Assembly (NCBI GenBank): GCA_034931985.1
Contig: JAYGHB010000108.1
Location: forward strand, 4,051-68,050
DNA length: 64,000 bases
Origin: Halotia wernerae
Lineage (GTDB): Bacteria; Cyanobacteriota; Cyanobacteriia; Cyanobacteriales; Nostocaceae
Reading direction: 5' to 3'
Shown here: piece by piece, positions 1-9,283 of the stretch
How the letters are laid out: the number at the start of each line of letters is the position of its first letter
How positions within the stretch are numbered: the stretch's first letter is position 1
Position numbers and translations under genes: made by a program
The notes under the pieces: generated by a model
What the model was told of the DNA's origin: nothing
Databases searched by the model: none
The model's input: only the letters and a program-made list of their open reading frames with translations

Positions 1-2
1 GC

Positions 3-197
3 CCGGTTTTGCTTTGGCCAATTACAACTCGCTCCACACTACAAGAAGGATTATATCAATATGATGCGATCGCTCGCTTACAAGATGCCCAAATCAGCCA
101 AACTGATCTAGAGGCTCAAAATTGGATGATTTATTTGATGCAACAGCTCAAAGCAGCACCACATCATGTTCTTTTATTCTTGAGACTGTACTTTTGA
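3..197 (+). pseudogene. C-terminal gene fragment cut by transposon remnant
   Basis: The reading frame is open from the left window edge. About the first 50 codons look like a normal helical, charged protein, but the last stretch (from about base 150) is the antisense of the neighbouring transposase remnant, so the true end of this gene has been lost or replaced. I do not recognise the family. The upstream part lies outside the window, so the function cannot be judged. Confidence 0.35.
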
Positions 198-453
198 TGT
201 GGGCGTTGCGTATATCATCTGCCTGCAAGTAGGGTGAACTCCAAAAATCGTATGCTGCTGTTGTTGCTGCGACATTTCCCCAGGCTTGCGGTACACTACT
301 TGCTGGCTGTGCTGCCAAATCTTCTACTATACGTACTAGGCGTTTGTTTCGCCTTGCATCTCCTAAATCAGCTTGTTTCAATTCTTCTTCTGCCCAGTTC
401 AACATCATCCATTCCCTGCAATTACTCTCCCACTCCAAAACTATACCTATCAA
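148..453 (-). pseudogene. IS4-family transposase, N-terminal remnant
   Basis: The product resembles the N-terminal DNA-binding domain of Tn5/IS4-type transposases: the segment around ADLGDARRNKRLVRIVEDLA and the AYDFW motif are typical. The likely start is one of two adjacent Met codons about 15 residues into the frame (near 408). The frame stops right where the family would enter the first catalytic Asp motif (DTT), and no DDE domain follows, so this is a truncated, inactive copy. It abuts the 3' part of an unrelated plus-strand gene at about base 150. Confidence 0.7.
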
Positions 454-645
454 TCCTTTTGGCTTCTTTTAAGTAACTTGTATTTTTGTTGAGAAAGATC
501 CGGGTAATGGATAGCAAAAGGAGAAGGGGAGACGCTGCGCGAACAGCCGGGGGAGTATGTCAATAGTAATTGGCTTGATCGGCGCGAAAAAGTTTGCTCT
601 ATGTCGTAAAATTTTTATTGGAAAAAACAAATTTTTATTTCCAGT

Positions 646-840
646 ATGGAAAACCCACAAGACCCACAAGATTTATATATTGTCAAGCATCCTCGTGGGC
701 ATTGCGAAATCGTCCCCAGCGACCAAGTTGGGGACGATAATACAGAAATTATAGAGCAGTGGGGGCCTTTTACTTCAGAGTCAGAAGCGATCGCCCGCCG
801 CGTAGGATTAATCAGGGCTGGTAAATGCCAACCAGTCTAA
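646..840 (+). CDS. Small conserved cyanobacterial protein (about 64 aa)
   Basis: The protein has the pattern LYIVKHPRGHCEIVP near the start and ends with SEAIARRVGLIRAGKCQPV, a layout I recognise from a widespread short cyanobacterial protein family of unknown function, sometimes misnamed as transposase-related. There is no signal peptide or membrane segment. No strong ribosome-binding site precedes the ATG. It stands alone, convergent with ctpC, and is followed by an AT-rich stretch ending in a T run that may act as terminator. The role is unknown. Confidence 0.7.
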   Translation: MENPQDPQDLYIVKHPRGHCEIVPSDQVGDDNTEIIEQWGPFTSESEAIARRVGLIRAGKCQPV

Positions 841-885
841 AGGCAAAAGAAATATTATCTTTTACCTTTGCTTCTTTTGGTTTTT

Positions 886-2172
886 TTAATTCTTTTCGGC
901 GCTGGTGAGTCCTCTAGCAGCAATTTGTTTTCCGATAACTTCCACCGCTTTAGCAAATTGGGGGTCTGCTAGTGTGGCAAGTTTATCACGCTCCCGGAGC
1001 CACAAATCTTGTCTCTGGGCATCGGTTAAATCCACCTTTACATCTGGATCTACTCCATGCTTGTTAATATCTTTACCACTGGGCGTATGATATTTAGCAA
1101 TTGTCACTGCCAGTCCTGAACCATCATCCAAGGGACGTACTGATTGCACCAGTCCTTTGCCAAATGTTTGACTACCCACCACAGTAGCACGCTTATTGTC
1201 TTGTAATGCTCCTGAGAGGATTTCACTGGCACTGGCTGAACCTTTATCTACTAATACTACCAGTGGTTTAGTTGTCAAAGCGCGTCCGTTTGCTACTTCT
1301 CGCTCTTGTTCACCTTGACGGTCAATGGTAGAGACAATTGTGCCGCTATTTAGCCACATTCGGGCAATTTCAATACTAGAGAAGAGTAAACCACCAGGAT
1401 TACCACGCAGATCTAGGACATACCCAGCTACCTTTTTGCTTTCTAAATCTTTGATGGCATTTTGCATTTCCTTACCAGCATTAGCACTGAACTGGTTGAG
1501 GCGAATGTAGCCAAGCTTTCCTGCTGGCGTTTGTTTTTGCGAATACTTAACTGGATGGATTTCAATTCGCGCTCGTTTAATCTCGAAATTTTTTATTTGA
1601 CCGCTACGCTGAATTGTCAGGTTTACTTTGGTTCCTGGTTCACCTCGGATCAAAGATACTGCTTGGTTAGTATCCATCCCCTTAGTGCTTTTGCCATTGA
1701 TTTTGATAATTTCATCCTTTGCCAGAATTCCTGCTTTGAATGCTGGTGTATCCTCAATTGGCGCAATTACAACTAATTGCTTAGTTTTTTCATCTTGACT
1801 GATTGTGATACCAATACCTGTGAGTTCTCCAGAGGTATCCACTTGCATATTTTTGAATTCCTCTGGATCCATAAATCGGGTGTAGGGATCATCCAGCTTT
1901 TTCAGCATTTCCCGAATGGACTTATAAGCTTCTTGCTGACTACTGTAGGACTTGTTCAAGTACTCCTTACGAACAGCCTGCCAATCTACCTGGTTAAATG
2001 TACCATCTACGTACTGGCGGTTAACAATTTGCCAAACTTCGTCTACCGTTTCCTTGGGACTTGCTTTAAATAAAGCCTGACCTCGCGAGTGGATGCCTAG
2101 ACTAGTAACAGCAATCGTGGAGAGTGTCACCGCCGTAGCACCCAAAACAAGTCTACTTTTTGTAATCACCAT
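886..2172 (-). CDS. ctpC: Carboxyl-terminal processing protease CtpC
   Basis: S41-family serine protease that cuts near protein C-termini, probably in the periplasm or thylakoid lumen. The chosen Met (base 2172) gives a typical signal anchor (MVITKSRLVLGATAVTLSTI); the frame is open 26 codons further upstream, but that extension is unlike the family. A PDZ domain lies at about residues 105-195, followed by the peptidase core. The catalytic dyad is present as Ser314 in GSASASEIL and Lys339 in FGKG (numbered from the chosen start). About 428 residues is normal. The paralogue assignment (CtpC rather than CtpA or CtpB) rests on the N-terminal sequence and is less certain than the family. Confidence 0.92.
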   Translation of the reverse strand: MVITKSRLVLGATAVTLSTIAVTSLGIHSRGQALFKASPKETVDEVWQIVNRQYVDGTFNQVDWQAVRKEYLNKSYSSQQEAYKSIREMLKKLDDPYTRFMDPEEFKNMQVDTSGELTGIGITISQDEKTKQLVVIAPIEDTPAFKAGILAKDEIIKINGKSTKGMDTNQAVSLIRGEPGTKVNLTIQRSGQIKNFEIKRARIEIHPVKYSQKQTPAGKLGYIRLNQFSANAGKEMQNAIKDLESKKVAGYVLDLRGNPGGLLFSSIEIARMWLNSGTIVSTIDRQGEQEREVANGRALTTKPLVVLVDKGSASASEILSGALQDNKRATVVGSQTFGKGLVQSVRPLDDGSGLAVTIAKYHTPSGKDINKHGVDPDVKVDLTDAQRQDLWLRERDKLATLADPQFAKAVEVIGKQIAARGLTSAEKN

Positions 2173-2290
2173 AATGACAGCTTTGTCAGAGGGAAAAATT
2201 ATAGTCAGTATGCCCAATCTAACACAGGGTAAATCGTACAGGACGAGCATGTATTTCTAATTCATTAAAATACTTGATAATCAGGCTAAC

Positions 2291-2348
2291 TTGGGCATGG
2301 GGCATTGGGCATTGGGCATAAGTTATTCTCTTCCCCTGCTTCCCCTGC
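2291..2348. repeat. Dispersed intergenic cassette, copy 1
   Basis: Tandem GGGCATT heptamers followed by an AAGTTATTCTCTTCCCCTGC segment and (T)CCCCTGC repeats. The same cassette recurs at about 7441, 9284 and 10739 in both orientations. It lies between ctpC and ispG. Confidence 0.8.
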
Positions 2349-2359
2349 TCCCTGCTCCT

Positions 2360-3586
2360 TTATGGTTCTACCCAACGTCCATCTGTTTTAATCAGGTTAA
2401 TTAACTCTTCTACTCCTTGTGCTTCTGGGACTTTTCTAATTTCTTCTCTGCCACGATATAAAGAAATATAACCAGGAGTTTTACCAACATAACCGTAATC
2501 GGCATCTGCCATTTCTCCAGGGCCATTAACAATGCAACCCATGACGGCTATATCTAAGCCAGTCAAATGTTTGGTGGCTTCCCGGACTTTATGCAACACT
2601 TGTTCTAAGTTAAACAAAGTGCGTCCACAAGAAGGGCAAGCAACATACTCCACCATTGTTTTCCGCAATCCTAAAGCTTGCAGAATGCTGTAGCAAACAG
2701 GAATTTCCTTTTCTGGTGGTTCTGTCAGTGACACGCGGATTGTATCGCCAATGCCATCTGCAAGTAATGTGGCAATACCAGCCGTAGACTTAATGCGTCC
2801 GTATTCACCATCTCCAGCTTCTGTAACGCCTAAATGTAGGGGATAATCCATACCCAGTTCATCTAAACGCTTAGCCATTAGGCGATAAGCGGCTATCATC
2901 ACAGGTACTCGTGAGGCTTTCATCGAAATGACCAAGTTACGGAAATCTAAAGATTCACAAATGCGAATAAATTCTAAGGCAGATTCCACCATTCCTTCTG
3001 GGGTGTCGCCGTAGGTAAATAGCATTCTTTCAGCGAGAGAACCGTGGTTTACGCCGATTCGCATCGCTTTATCTTGGTCACGCAAAGACACAACTAGCGG
3101 TTCTAGAGTTTCGCGAATTTTTTCACCAATTTCATCAAATTCGGCTTTAGTATATTCGCTTCTATTGGAGCTGGGTTTTTCAAACACATATAACCCCGGA
3201 TTAATTCGCACTTTTTCTATATGCTTGGAGACTTCTAAAGCGATTTTCATGCCGTTGTGATGAACATCGGCAACAATTGGCACGTCTTGATAAGTTTTAT
3301 TTAATTTTTGTTTAATTTCCGCCATCACTTTAGCGTGAGCCATGCTTGGCACTGTGACGCGGACAATTTCACAGCCAATTTCGTGCAAACGACGAATAGC
3401 CGCGACAGAACCATCAATATCAAGTGTATCTTCATTAATCATTGACTGCACCACAACGGGATAGCCACCTCCAATAGTGACATTTCCCACTTTTACGGGG
3501 CGAGTTTTGCGCCGCTTGATAGTGGTATCAAAGGCGGGTTGATCTGCTGTGGTATTAGAAGTTGTAAGAGTCGGCAGAGTTTGCAT
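2360..3586 (-). CDS. ispG: 4-hydroxy-3-methylbut-2-enyl diphosphate synthase (ferredoxin)
   Basis: Makes HMBPP from methylerythritol cyclodiphosphate in the plastid-type MEP isoprenoid pathway; cyanobacterial forms take electrons from ferredoxin. The 408 residues match the short bacterial form. The N-terminal TIM-barrel part contains the KRRKTRPVKVGNVTIGG entry and the IGVNHGSL motif. The [4Fe-4S] ligands are visible as Cys317 and Cys320 (CPSCGRT) and Cys351 (GCIVNGPGE). The first Met gives a short variable leader usual in cyanobacteria. Another MEP gene, ispD, lies 6.4 kb downstream in the window but is not in the same operon. Confidence 0.97.
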   Translation of the reverse strand: MQTLPTLTTSNTTADQPAFDTTIKRRKTRPVKVGNVTIGGGYPVVVQSMINEDTLDIDGSVAAIRRLHEIGCEIVRVTVPSMAHAKVMAEIKQKLNKTYQDVPIVADVHHNGMKIALEVSKHIEKVRINPGLYVFEKPSSNRSEYTKAEFDEIGEKIRETLEPLVVSLRDQDKAMRIGVNHGSLAERMLFTYGDTPEGMVESALEFIRICESLDFRNLVISMKASRVPVMIAAYRLMAKRLDELGMDYPLHLGVTEAGDGEYGRIKSTAGIATLLADGIGDTIRVSLTEPPEKEIPVCYSILQALGLRKTMVEYVACPSCGRTLFNLEQVLHKVREATKHLTGLDIAVMGCIVNGPGEMADADYGYVGKTPGYISLYRGREEIRKVPEAQGVEELINLIKTDGRWVEP

Positions 3587-3765
3587 AACCTCATTAGGTA
3601 AATTTGCTGTAGCTAAAATATCAGATTGAAAAGTCTCTGTCTCTCAGATTGCCACAGGACGGGATTTTTTGGATGATTTGGGTAGCAAAAAATAAAAGTT
3701 CGTGGTCTGAGTAGCGATCGCCTTTCTACTGAGTTATAAATAACACTAGCAGCGTCAATGATTTT

Positions 3766-4743
3766 ATGACCAAACCTGTAATAGCTGTAATTCACTCAAT
3801 TATTGACGGTGCAGCTTTAATTTCCACAGTACTTAGTGAGTATTCAATTCAACAGCCTCATAGCTGTAAGTTGTACAAACGTGGACTTAACGATACTTAT
3901 TTAGTAAAAACTGAGGGTGACAATTATATTCTGCGGGTTTATCGGCGTAGTTGGCACAATAAAGAAGAGATTGATTTTGAATTAGAACTCCTAGCGTTTT
4001 TACATCAGCAAAAGCAGCCGATAGCTTATCCTATTGCCAGAAAAGACGGCAGTTTTACCACAGAAGTTTTCGCACCTGAAGGTGTGCGCTATGCCTCTAT
4101 ATTTACTTATGCACCAGGATATGCAGTTAATCAAAAGCTAAATAGCAAACAAAGTTCTATTTTAGGAGAGGTACTGGCAAAAATTCATCAGACGCTCAAT
4201 AGTTTTCAAAGCAGTTTCAGCCGCCCTGGATTGAATCATGAATACTTGCTAGATTGGTCAATAGCAAAAATTAAGTCTCTCTATCAACACCGCGAAAAGG
4301 ATATTAATTATCTTCAGAGCCAGAGCAAGATAATTAAAAGTCAACTTCTAAAAATTAAACTACCTTCATCAGCACCTGAGTATGGAATTGGTGTTGGTGA
4401 TGTTCATTCTGGCAATGCCCATTTTACCAAACAAAATCAGCCCACACTGTTTGACTTTGATCAATGCGGCTATGGTTGGCGTGCTTTTGATATTGCCAAG
4501 TTTTTACATGTAGCAATGAAGATGAAAATAGATGTTATTATTAGGAATAGTTTTATTGAAGGTTATCAAACAATTCGTCAACTAAGTGAAGCCGAAATAT
4601 CTTCAATTCCTGTGTTTATCAAAGCTGCTCATATTTGGGTAATGGGAATTAGTGCAAATGCGGTTGATGATGTTTTAGCTTATGGATGGTTTGATGATGA
4701 TTGGCTAGATGGACGATTGTCTATGTTGAGAAGTTTTGAATGA
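3766..4743 (+). CDS. Aminoglycoside phosphotransferase (APH)-fold kinase
   Basis: APH/choline-kinase fold phosphotransferase of unknown small-molecule substrate, cytosolic. The N-lobe has the ATP-lysine region (YILRVYRRSW). The catalytic loop reads GVGDVHSGNAHF, with Asp212 and Asn217 in the expected positions (family HGDxHxxN; the first His is Val here). The metal-binding Asp is in LFDFDQCGYGWRAFDIAKF. The length of 325 residues is usual. It resembles the SrkA/YihE branch of stress-related protein kinases, but that is not secure. It is divergent from ispG and monocistronic. Confidence 0.8.
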   Translation: MTKPVIAVIHSIIDGAALISTVLSEYSIQQPHSCKLYKRGLNDTYLVKTEGDNYILRVYRRSWHNKEEIDFELELLAFLHQQKQPIAYPIARKDGSFTTEVFAPEGVRYASIFTYAPGYAVNQKLNSKQSSILGEVLAKIHQTLNSFQSSFSRPGLNHEYLLDWSIAKIKSLYQHREKDINYLQSQSKIIKSQLLKIKLPSSAPEYGIGVGDVHSGNAHFTKQNQPTLFDFDQCGYGWRAFDIAKFLHVAMKMKIDVIIRNSFIEGYQTIRQLSEAEISSIPVFIKAAHIWVMGISANAVDDVLAYGWFDDDWLDGRLSMLRSFE

Positions 4744-4852
4744 TGTAGATAATTAAATTAATAGTAAAAAGCAAGGATAATTTAACTTTTGTTGAAGGCG
4801 ATCGCGCCGATCACCAGCTAAATTAGACTTATCACCAAATGCTTTAACTCCT

Positions 4853-5083
4853 ATGCTAGAAAAAACATCCACATTCCAGAAAGCGATAGAGGCAGTAGAA
4901 GCCTTAGATCCAGAAGCTCAGGCTATGCTTGTAGATATTATTCAGAAGCGTCTTAAACAACAAGGACGGGATGAATTATTAAAAGCAGTTGCAGAAGCAG
5001 AGAATGATTATGCTCAAGGTAATGTCCGGCGTGGTTCAGTTGCAGATTTAATGGCGGAGTCCGACTTTTATTCGTGCTTTTAA
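4853..5083 (+). CDS. Antitoxin-like protein of a RelE-type pair
   Basis: A short helical, acidic protein with the pattern ALDPEAQAMLVDIIQKRLKQQ and ending near GSVADLMAE, as in cyanobacterial antitoxins that precede RelE/YafQ-type toxins. It overlaps the toxin frame at 5052. The last six residues (SDFYSCF region) are read from toxin codons in another frame, so the original C-terminus may have been changed by a one-base indel near 5055. Confidence 0.65.
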   Translation: MLEKTSTFQKAIEAVEALDPEAQAMLVDIIQKRLKQQGRDELLKAVAEAENDYAQGNVRRGSVADLMAESDFYSCF

Positions 5084-5324
5084 GCGTGTAGTCAAGAAAA
5101 ATCCTAAGTTACGTTTTCAAATTGAGCAAGTATTACAGCAAATAACTGAAGATCCATTTCAACCCAGTTTACATAATCACAAGCTCAAAGGTGATTTAGC
5201 AGATAGATACTCATGCTCGATTGACTATAGTAATCGTATTTTATTTAAGTTTGTTACAAATAATGAATCGGGAGAAGAAGAAATATTGTTGTTAACTTTA
5301 GGCTCTCACAATGATGTTTACTAG
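5052..5324 (+). pseudogene. RelE/YafQ-like toxin, no usable start codon
   Basis: From 5052 the frame reads WRSPTFIRAFKRVVKKNP, continues through HKLKGDLADRYSCSIDYSNR and ends LLTLGSHNDVY, a typical RelE-superfamily mRNA interferase of about 90 residues. A stop codon lies directly upstream (5049-5051), and no ATG, GTG or TTG is available before the conserved region. The ATG at 5051 is one base out of frame: removing a single G would give M-R-S-P-T-F-I-R. It is therefore probably inactivated by a one-base insertion, or initiated at a rare codon. The rest of the coding sequence is intact, so the lesion looks recent. Confidence 0.65.
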
Positions 5325-5385
5325 GTGAAGATTATTTTTAACTTAGCTTATTCTAAAATACTCAAAAATAAGTACAAATTTTAAT

Positions 5386-6423
5386 ATGAACATACAAACA
5401 AAAACTCAATTCCCCATCCCCCTACATTTTAACTACGAAAAAGTCAGTGAAGTCTGGCGTGTACCTTACCAAGAACGTGCAGCAGAAGCTGAAGTATGGG
5501 CAAAACAAGAATATATCAAACCAGCTTCTTTAGATAAAACTCGTATTTGTTTACTTTTAATTGATGTTCAAAACACCTTTTGCATTCCTGGATTTGAATT
5601 ATTTGTAGGTGGAAAATCTGGAAGTGGTGCAATTGATGATAATCGACGGTTGTGTGAGTTTATTTATCGCAATTTGGGATTAATTACGACAATTATACCC
5701 ACACTAGATACTCACACAGCAACGCAAATTTTCCATCCAATTTTTTGGGTGAACGACATAGGTGAACATCCTACACCAGCAGCGACTAGCATTACTCCAA
5801 AAGATATTGAGCAGGGTATTTGGAAAGTTAACCCAGCAGTCGCTCACAGTATTACTAATGGAGATTACAAATTATTAGAAAAACACGCTTATCATTACGT
5901 TAAAAAACTCACTCAAGACGGTAAATCTCCTCTCACCGTTTGGCCTTATCATTCCATGTTGGGTGGTATTGGTCATGCTTTAGTTTCATCAGTAGAAGAA
6001 GCGATATTTTTCCACTGCATTGCTCGTCAAAGTCAAACGCAATTTGAAATCAAAGGCGAGAATCCTTTAACAGAAAATTATTCAATTTTACGTCCAGAGG
6101 TGTTGGAAGATTTTGAGCAACGTCCACTTGGACAAAAAAACACGCGTTTGATTCAGCAGCTTTTAGAATTTGATGCTGTAATTATTGGTGGACAAGCTAA
6201 AAGTCACTGCGTAGCTTGGACGATTAACGATTTATTAACAGAAATTAAACAGGTAGATGCTAACCTGGCTCAAAAAGTTTATTTACTAGAAGATTGCACT
6301 TCCCCCGTTGTTGTTCCGGGTGTTGTGGACTATACAGAACAAGCAGATGCAGCATTTGCTAGGTTTGCAGAGGTAGGAATGCACATTATAAAATCTAGCG
6401 AAGTGATCGAATTTGGGAATTGA
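5386..6423 (+). CDS. Isochorismatase-family cysteine hydrolase
   Basis: Nicotinamidase/isochorismatase-fold hydrolase, cytosolic, substrate unknown. The catalytic Asp60 is in LLLIDVQNTFC, the metal-site pair Asp108/His110 in TLDTH, and the nucleophile Cys275 in GGQAKSHCVAW. At 345 residues it is longer than nicotinamidases (about 200), with an extra N-terminal segment of about 50 residues and an insertion between residues 125 and 250; this long form is known in cyanobacteria and other bacteria. It stands alone after the toxin remnant and is convergent with the M23 peptidase gene. Confidence 0.85.
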   Translation: MNIQTKTQFPIPLHFNYEKVSEVWRVPYQERAAEAEVWAKQEYIKPASLDKTRICLLLIDVQNTFCIPGFELFVGGKSGSGAIDDNRRLCEFIYRNLGLITTIIPTLDTHTATQIFHPIFWVNDIGEHPTPAATSITPKDIEQGIWKVNPAVAHSITNGDYKLLEKHAYHYVKKLTQDGKSPLTVWPYHSMLGGIGHALVSSVEEAIFFHCIARQSQTQFEIKGENPLTENYSILRPEVLEDFEQRPLGQKNTRLIQQLLEFDAVIIGGQAKSHCVAWTINDLLTEIKQVDANLAQKVYLLEDCTSPVVVPGVVDYTEQADAAFARFAEVGMHIIKSSEVIEFGN

Positions 6424-6499
6424 GAATTGGTCAGTTGTCAGTTGTAAGTTGTCAAAAGACAAGAGGCAATAGGCAGTGGTTATTTCTCTCTCATTCCCC

Positions 6500-7381
6500 T
6501 TACTGCTTGAGATAAGTTTTTGGGTCTTCTGCTACCCAACCTAAGTCTGAGCTAGCACGCATTTCAAAATGGAGATGGGGTTGTTTGGAAGTAGGTTTTC
6601 CAGTTGTACCGACTGTTCCTATTAAGTCTCCTTTGTTGACTTTTTGACCAACGGTAACTTCAATAGTATCAAGTTGGGCATAGCGACTTTGGAGTTTGCC
6701 ACTGTGGTTAATAATGACCAGCTTGCCATAACTACCTTGATCATTAGCAAAAACTACGGTTCCTGGTGCGATCGCTTCTACAGGAGTTCCTACCGCTGCT
6801 AATAAATCTACGCCACTATGAAAGAATACCTCACCAGTAATAGGATTAATTTGCCAGCCATAAGCTAATCCCACAGTTCCCATTTGCTGTAAAGGATATC
6901 CAGATATAGAGGCGCGATCGGGCTTTTCTACGTCAGCAGACGCAGAAATAGGACGATTTGGCGATCCATCTACTTCTGGAACAAACACGATTCTGGGATC
7001 TTGTTGACAGCCATTGATTTCAAACAGTGTATCGGCACGGACTTTATATTTTGCCGCTACTTGTCGCCAAGTTTGGCCACGAGGAACTTCGACAACAATT
7101 CCGTTATAGGGAGGAATCTGAAGTTCGTTACCAACAGTCACATTGCCATTTCTTAAAGTTGGATTCATGTCAATAAGTGTTGCTGGAACGAGATTGTAGC
7201 GTTGTGCTATACTCTCCAAACTTTCACCACGAACGACTTTATGGCGCTGAAAACGAGATAGAGCTGGAATTGGGCAATCCGCTACCGCAGCAGTGGCACT
7301 TTTTGGTTCTGGCAGTATGGATACTAGCCCCAAAATGCTAACTAGGCTACAGAGCAAAAATAGACGATAAGGAATAGTCAT
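6500..7381 (-). CDS. LysM plus M23-type peptidase domain protein
   Basis: An exported protein that would bind or cut peptidoglycan. An N-terminal signal or anchor covers residues 5-25, one LysM domain about 45-92, a second LysM-like segment about 95-135, and an M23 (LytM-like) domain about 165-290. Zinc ligands are seen as His188 and Asp192 (HSGVD) and His271 of the PHLHFE motif. The usual Tyr-x-His at the active site is YAQ (Gln236), so catalysis may be weak or absent and the protein may act as a regulator or binder, as in degenerate EnvC/NlpD relatives. No amidase gene is adjacent. Confidence 0.85.
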   Translation of the reverse strand: MTIPYRLFLLCSLVSILGLVSILPEPKSATAAVADCPIPALSRFQRHKVVRGESLESIAQRYNLVPATLIDMNPTLRNGNVTVGNELQIPPYNGIVVEVPRGQTWRQVAAKYKVRADTLFEINGCQQDPRIVFVPEVDGSPNRPISASADVEKPDRASISGYPLQQMGTVGLAYGWQINPITGEVFFHSGVDLLAAVGTPVEAIAPGTVVFANDQGSYGKLVIINHSGKLQSRYAQLDTIEVTVGQKVNKGDLIGTVGTTGKPTSKQPHLHFEMRASSDLGWVAEDPKTYLKQ

Positions 7382-7440
7382 ATTTACACGTCAACAGAGC
7401 GCTAATTCTTAGATTTATAGATTGGGAGTTTAAGAAGTGG

Positions 7441-7494
7441 GAAGCAGGGGAAGCAGGGGAGCAGGCGAAGAGAATAACTTATGCCCAATGCCCT
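7441..7494. repeat. Dispersed intergenic cassette, copy 2 (inverted)
   Basis: AGCAGGGG repeats followed by AGAATAACTTATGCCCAATGCCC; this is the reverse complement of the cassette at 2291 and lies in the divergent space between the M23 peptidase and the HtrA-like protease. Confidence 0.8.
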
Positions 7495-7592
7495 ATTCCT
7501 AACAATTTTTCTGAAAATTGATCTGTCCACTTGCCGTTTGCTTGACTACACTTAGAAATTAATAGCAGCACTGCTGTTCTGGCTTAAACGTA

Positions 7593-8810
7593 ATGATTAT
7601 GAATTTATCCTTAAAACAACTGGCTATTTGTCTATCTTTACTGGCAATTGGCGGCGGTGCAGGTCTGTTAAGCAGTCGCTATTTACTACCACACGATCGC
7701 TCATTTCAACAGTTGAAAAATGTGACAATGGCTTTACCTCCAGAGTCCGTAGTCCCTAGTTCTGGAAGTGGGACAAATGGCTCTACTGGAAGCGATAATG
7801 TGAATTTTATTGCCACGGCAGTACAAAAGGTTGGCCCAGCAGTGGTACGAATTAATGCCACCCGCAAAGTACCCAATCCCATCTCTGAAGCTTTAAAAAA
7901 TCCTCTCTTACGTCGGTTCTTTGGTGAGGATGAGGAACCAATTCCCCAAGAACGGATTGAGCGCGGTACAGGTTCAGGATTCATTTTGAGCGAAAGTGGC
8001 GAATTACTGACCAATGCTCATGTAGTAGCAGATACAGATACAGTGCAAGTAACCCTCAAGGATGGTCGGACTTTTGAGGGCAAGGTAATGGGGGTTGATA
8101 CTATCACAGATGTAGCGGTGGTGAAAATTCCCGAAAATAAATTGCCCACAGTAAAGTTGGGCAATTCGCAAAATTTAGCGCCAGGACAATGGGCGATCGC
8201 TATTGGTAATCCTTTGGGTTTAGATAATACTGTCACCATCGGCATCATCAGCGCCACTGATCGCACCAGCGCTCAAGTCGGTGTCCCCGATAAGCGAGTC
8301 AGTTTTATCCAAACCGATGCAGCGATTAACCCTGGTAATTCTGGTGGGCCTTTGTTAAATGCCCAAGGTGAGGTAATTGGTGTTAATACCGCTATCCGCG
8401 CCGATGCTCAAGGACTTGGTTTTGCCATTCCTATTGAAACTGCTGCCCGTGTAGCCAATGATTTATTTACCAAAGGGCGGGCAGAGCATCCTTTTTTAGG
8501 GATTGAAATGGCAGACCTTTCTCCGACTAAAAAACAGCAGATTAACCAAGAAAACAATCTCAACATTCAGCAGGAGACTGGCGTTGTCATTAAGGGAGTG
8601 ATGGATGACTCCCCAGCAAAGCGGGCAGGACTGCTTCCTGGAGACTTGATTCAAAAAATTAACGGTAAACCAGTCAAAATAGCAGCCCAAGTTCAGAAGC
8701 TGGTAGAGTCCAGTTCCGTTGGAGATATCTTGGTCATTGAAGTCAACCGCAGTGGAAAAATTCAAACCCTGAAAGTGCAATCAGGAAGTTATCCTGAGAA
8801 AAAAAGGTAG
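7593..8810 (+). CDS. HtrA/Deg-family serine protease with PDZ domain
   Basis: A periplasmic or membrane-anchored protein quality-control protease. An N-terminal membrane segment (about residues 8-30) precedes a Ser/Thr/Gly-rich linker. The trypsin-like domain carries the triad His143 (TNAHVV), Asp173 (TITDVAVVK) and Ser250 (NPGNSGGPL), and one PDZ domain occupies about residues 305-395. The length of 405 residues fits the cyanobacterial HhoA/HhoB/HtrA group; I cannot say which paralogue. A second Met at codon 3 is an equally good start. It is convergent with the DUF760 gene. Confidence 0.93.
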   Translation: MIMNLSLKQLAICLSLLAIGGGAGLLSSRYLLPHDRSFQQLKNVTMALPPESVVPSSGSGTNGSTGSDNVNFIATAVQKVGPAVVRINATRKVPNPISEALKNPLLRRFFGEDEEPIPQERIERGTGSGFILSESGELLTNAHVVADTDTVQVTLKDGRTFEGKVMGVDTITDVAVVKIPENKLPTVKLGNSQNLAPGQWAIAIGNPLGLDNTVTIGIISATDRTSAQVGVPDKRVSFIQTDAAINPGNSGGPLLNAQGEVIGVNTAIRADAQGLGFAIPIETAARVANDLFTKGRAEHPFLGIEMADLSPTKKQQINQENNLNIQQETGVVIKGVMDDSPAKRAGLLPGDLIQKINGKPVKIAAQVQKLVESSSVGDILVIEVNRSGKIQTLKVQSGSYPEKKR

Positions 8811-8854
8811 TCAATAGTCCTAGAATTGTCAGTTATTGACTATTGACTAATTGA

Positions 8855-9208
8855 CTATTGGTTGTTAGACAAATGCTCTAATTGCATTCTTTGTTCCATC
8901 TGACGCAGAAAATACCCCGTCATCATGGCTGATGCTAGTAGCCCAGCGAGATTATCCCTGTCTGTCGTGATTTGCACGTTGAAGTTTTCTGCGGGGAGCA
9001 TTCCCACTAGCCCTTGAACGTTTTGCGAAATGATTTGTTTAATTTCAGGGCTAACGGACTGGGCTACGCGAGCTAAAACATCAGGAGACTGATGCTGTAG
9101 ATATTTGAGTAGCTGATTGGGGTATTCCTCAGAGTGGTCGTTCAGAAGCTGGTTGGGGTGTTCTTCAGAGTTGTCATTTAAAAAATCAGGATCAAACACC
9201 ATGGGCAA
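8855..9208 (-). CDS. DUF760 family protein
   Basis: A small cyanobacterial/plastid-type protein of unknown function. The core LLKYLQHQSPDVLARVAQSV and the C-terminal GLLASAMMTGYFLRQMEQR are characteristic of DUF760. The N-terminus has a short internal duplication (two similar segments around NQLLNDHSEEYPNQLL). A second Met at codon 3 (9202) may be the real start. No export signal is visible. It sits upstream of the convergent HtrA gene end and downstream of scpB on the same strand. Confidence 0.85.
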   Translation of the reverse strand: MPMVFDPDFLNDNSEEHPNQLLNDHSEEYPNQLLKYLQHQSPDVLARVAQSVSPEIKQIISQNVQGLVGMLPAENFNVQITTDRDNLAGLLASAMMTGYFLRQMEQRMQLEHLSNNQ

Positions 9209-9283
9209 TTTTTTTTAGCTTAGTTGCTAATTCTACTTTAAACCATAGTACAAGGGTAGTGCATTCTCCACGGGTATAATCAA

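Noticed and set aside
234..476. Plus-strand open frame opposite the transposase remnant
   Set aside because: It is the antisense of the transposase and very Leu-rich, as expected for a shadow.
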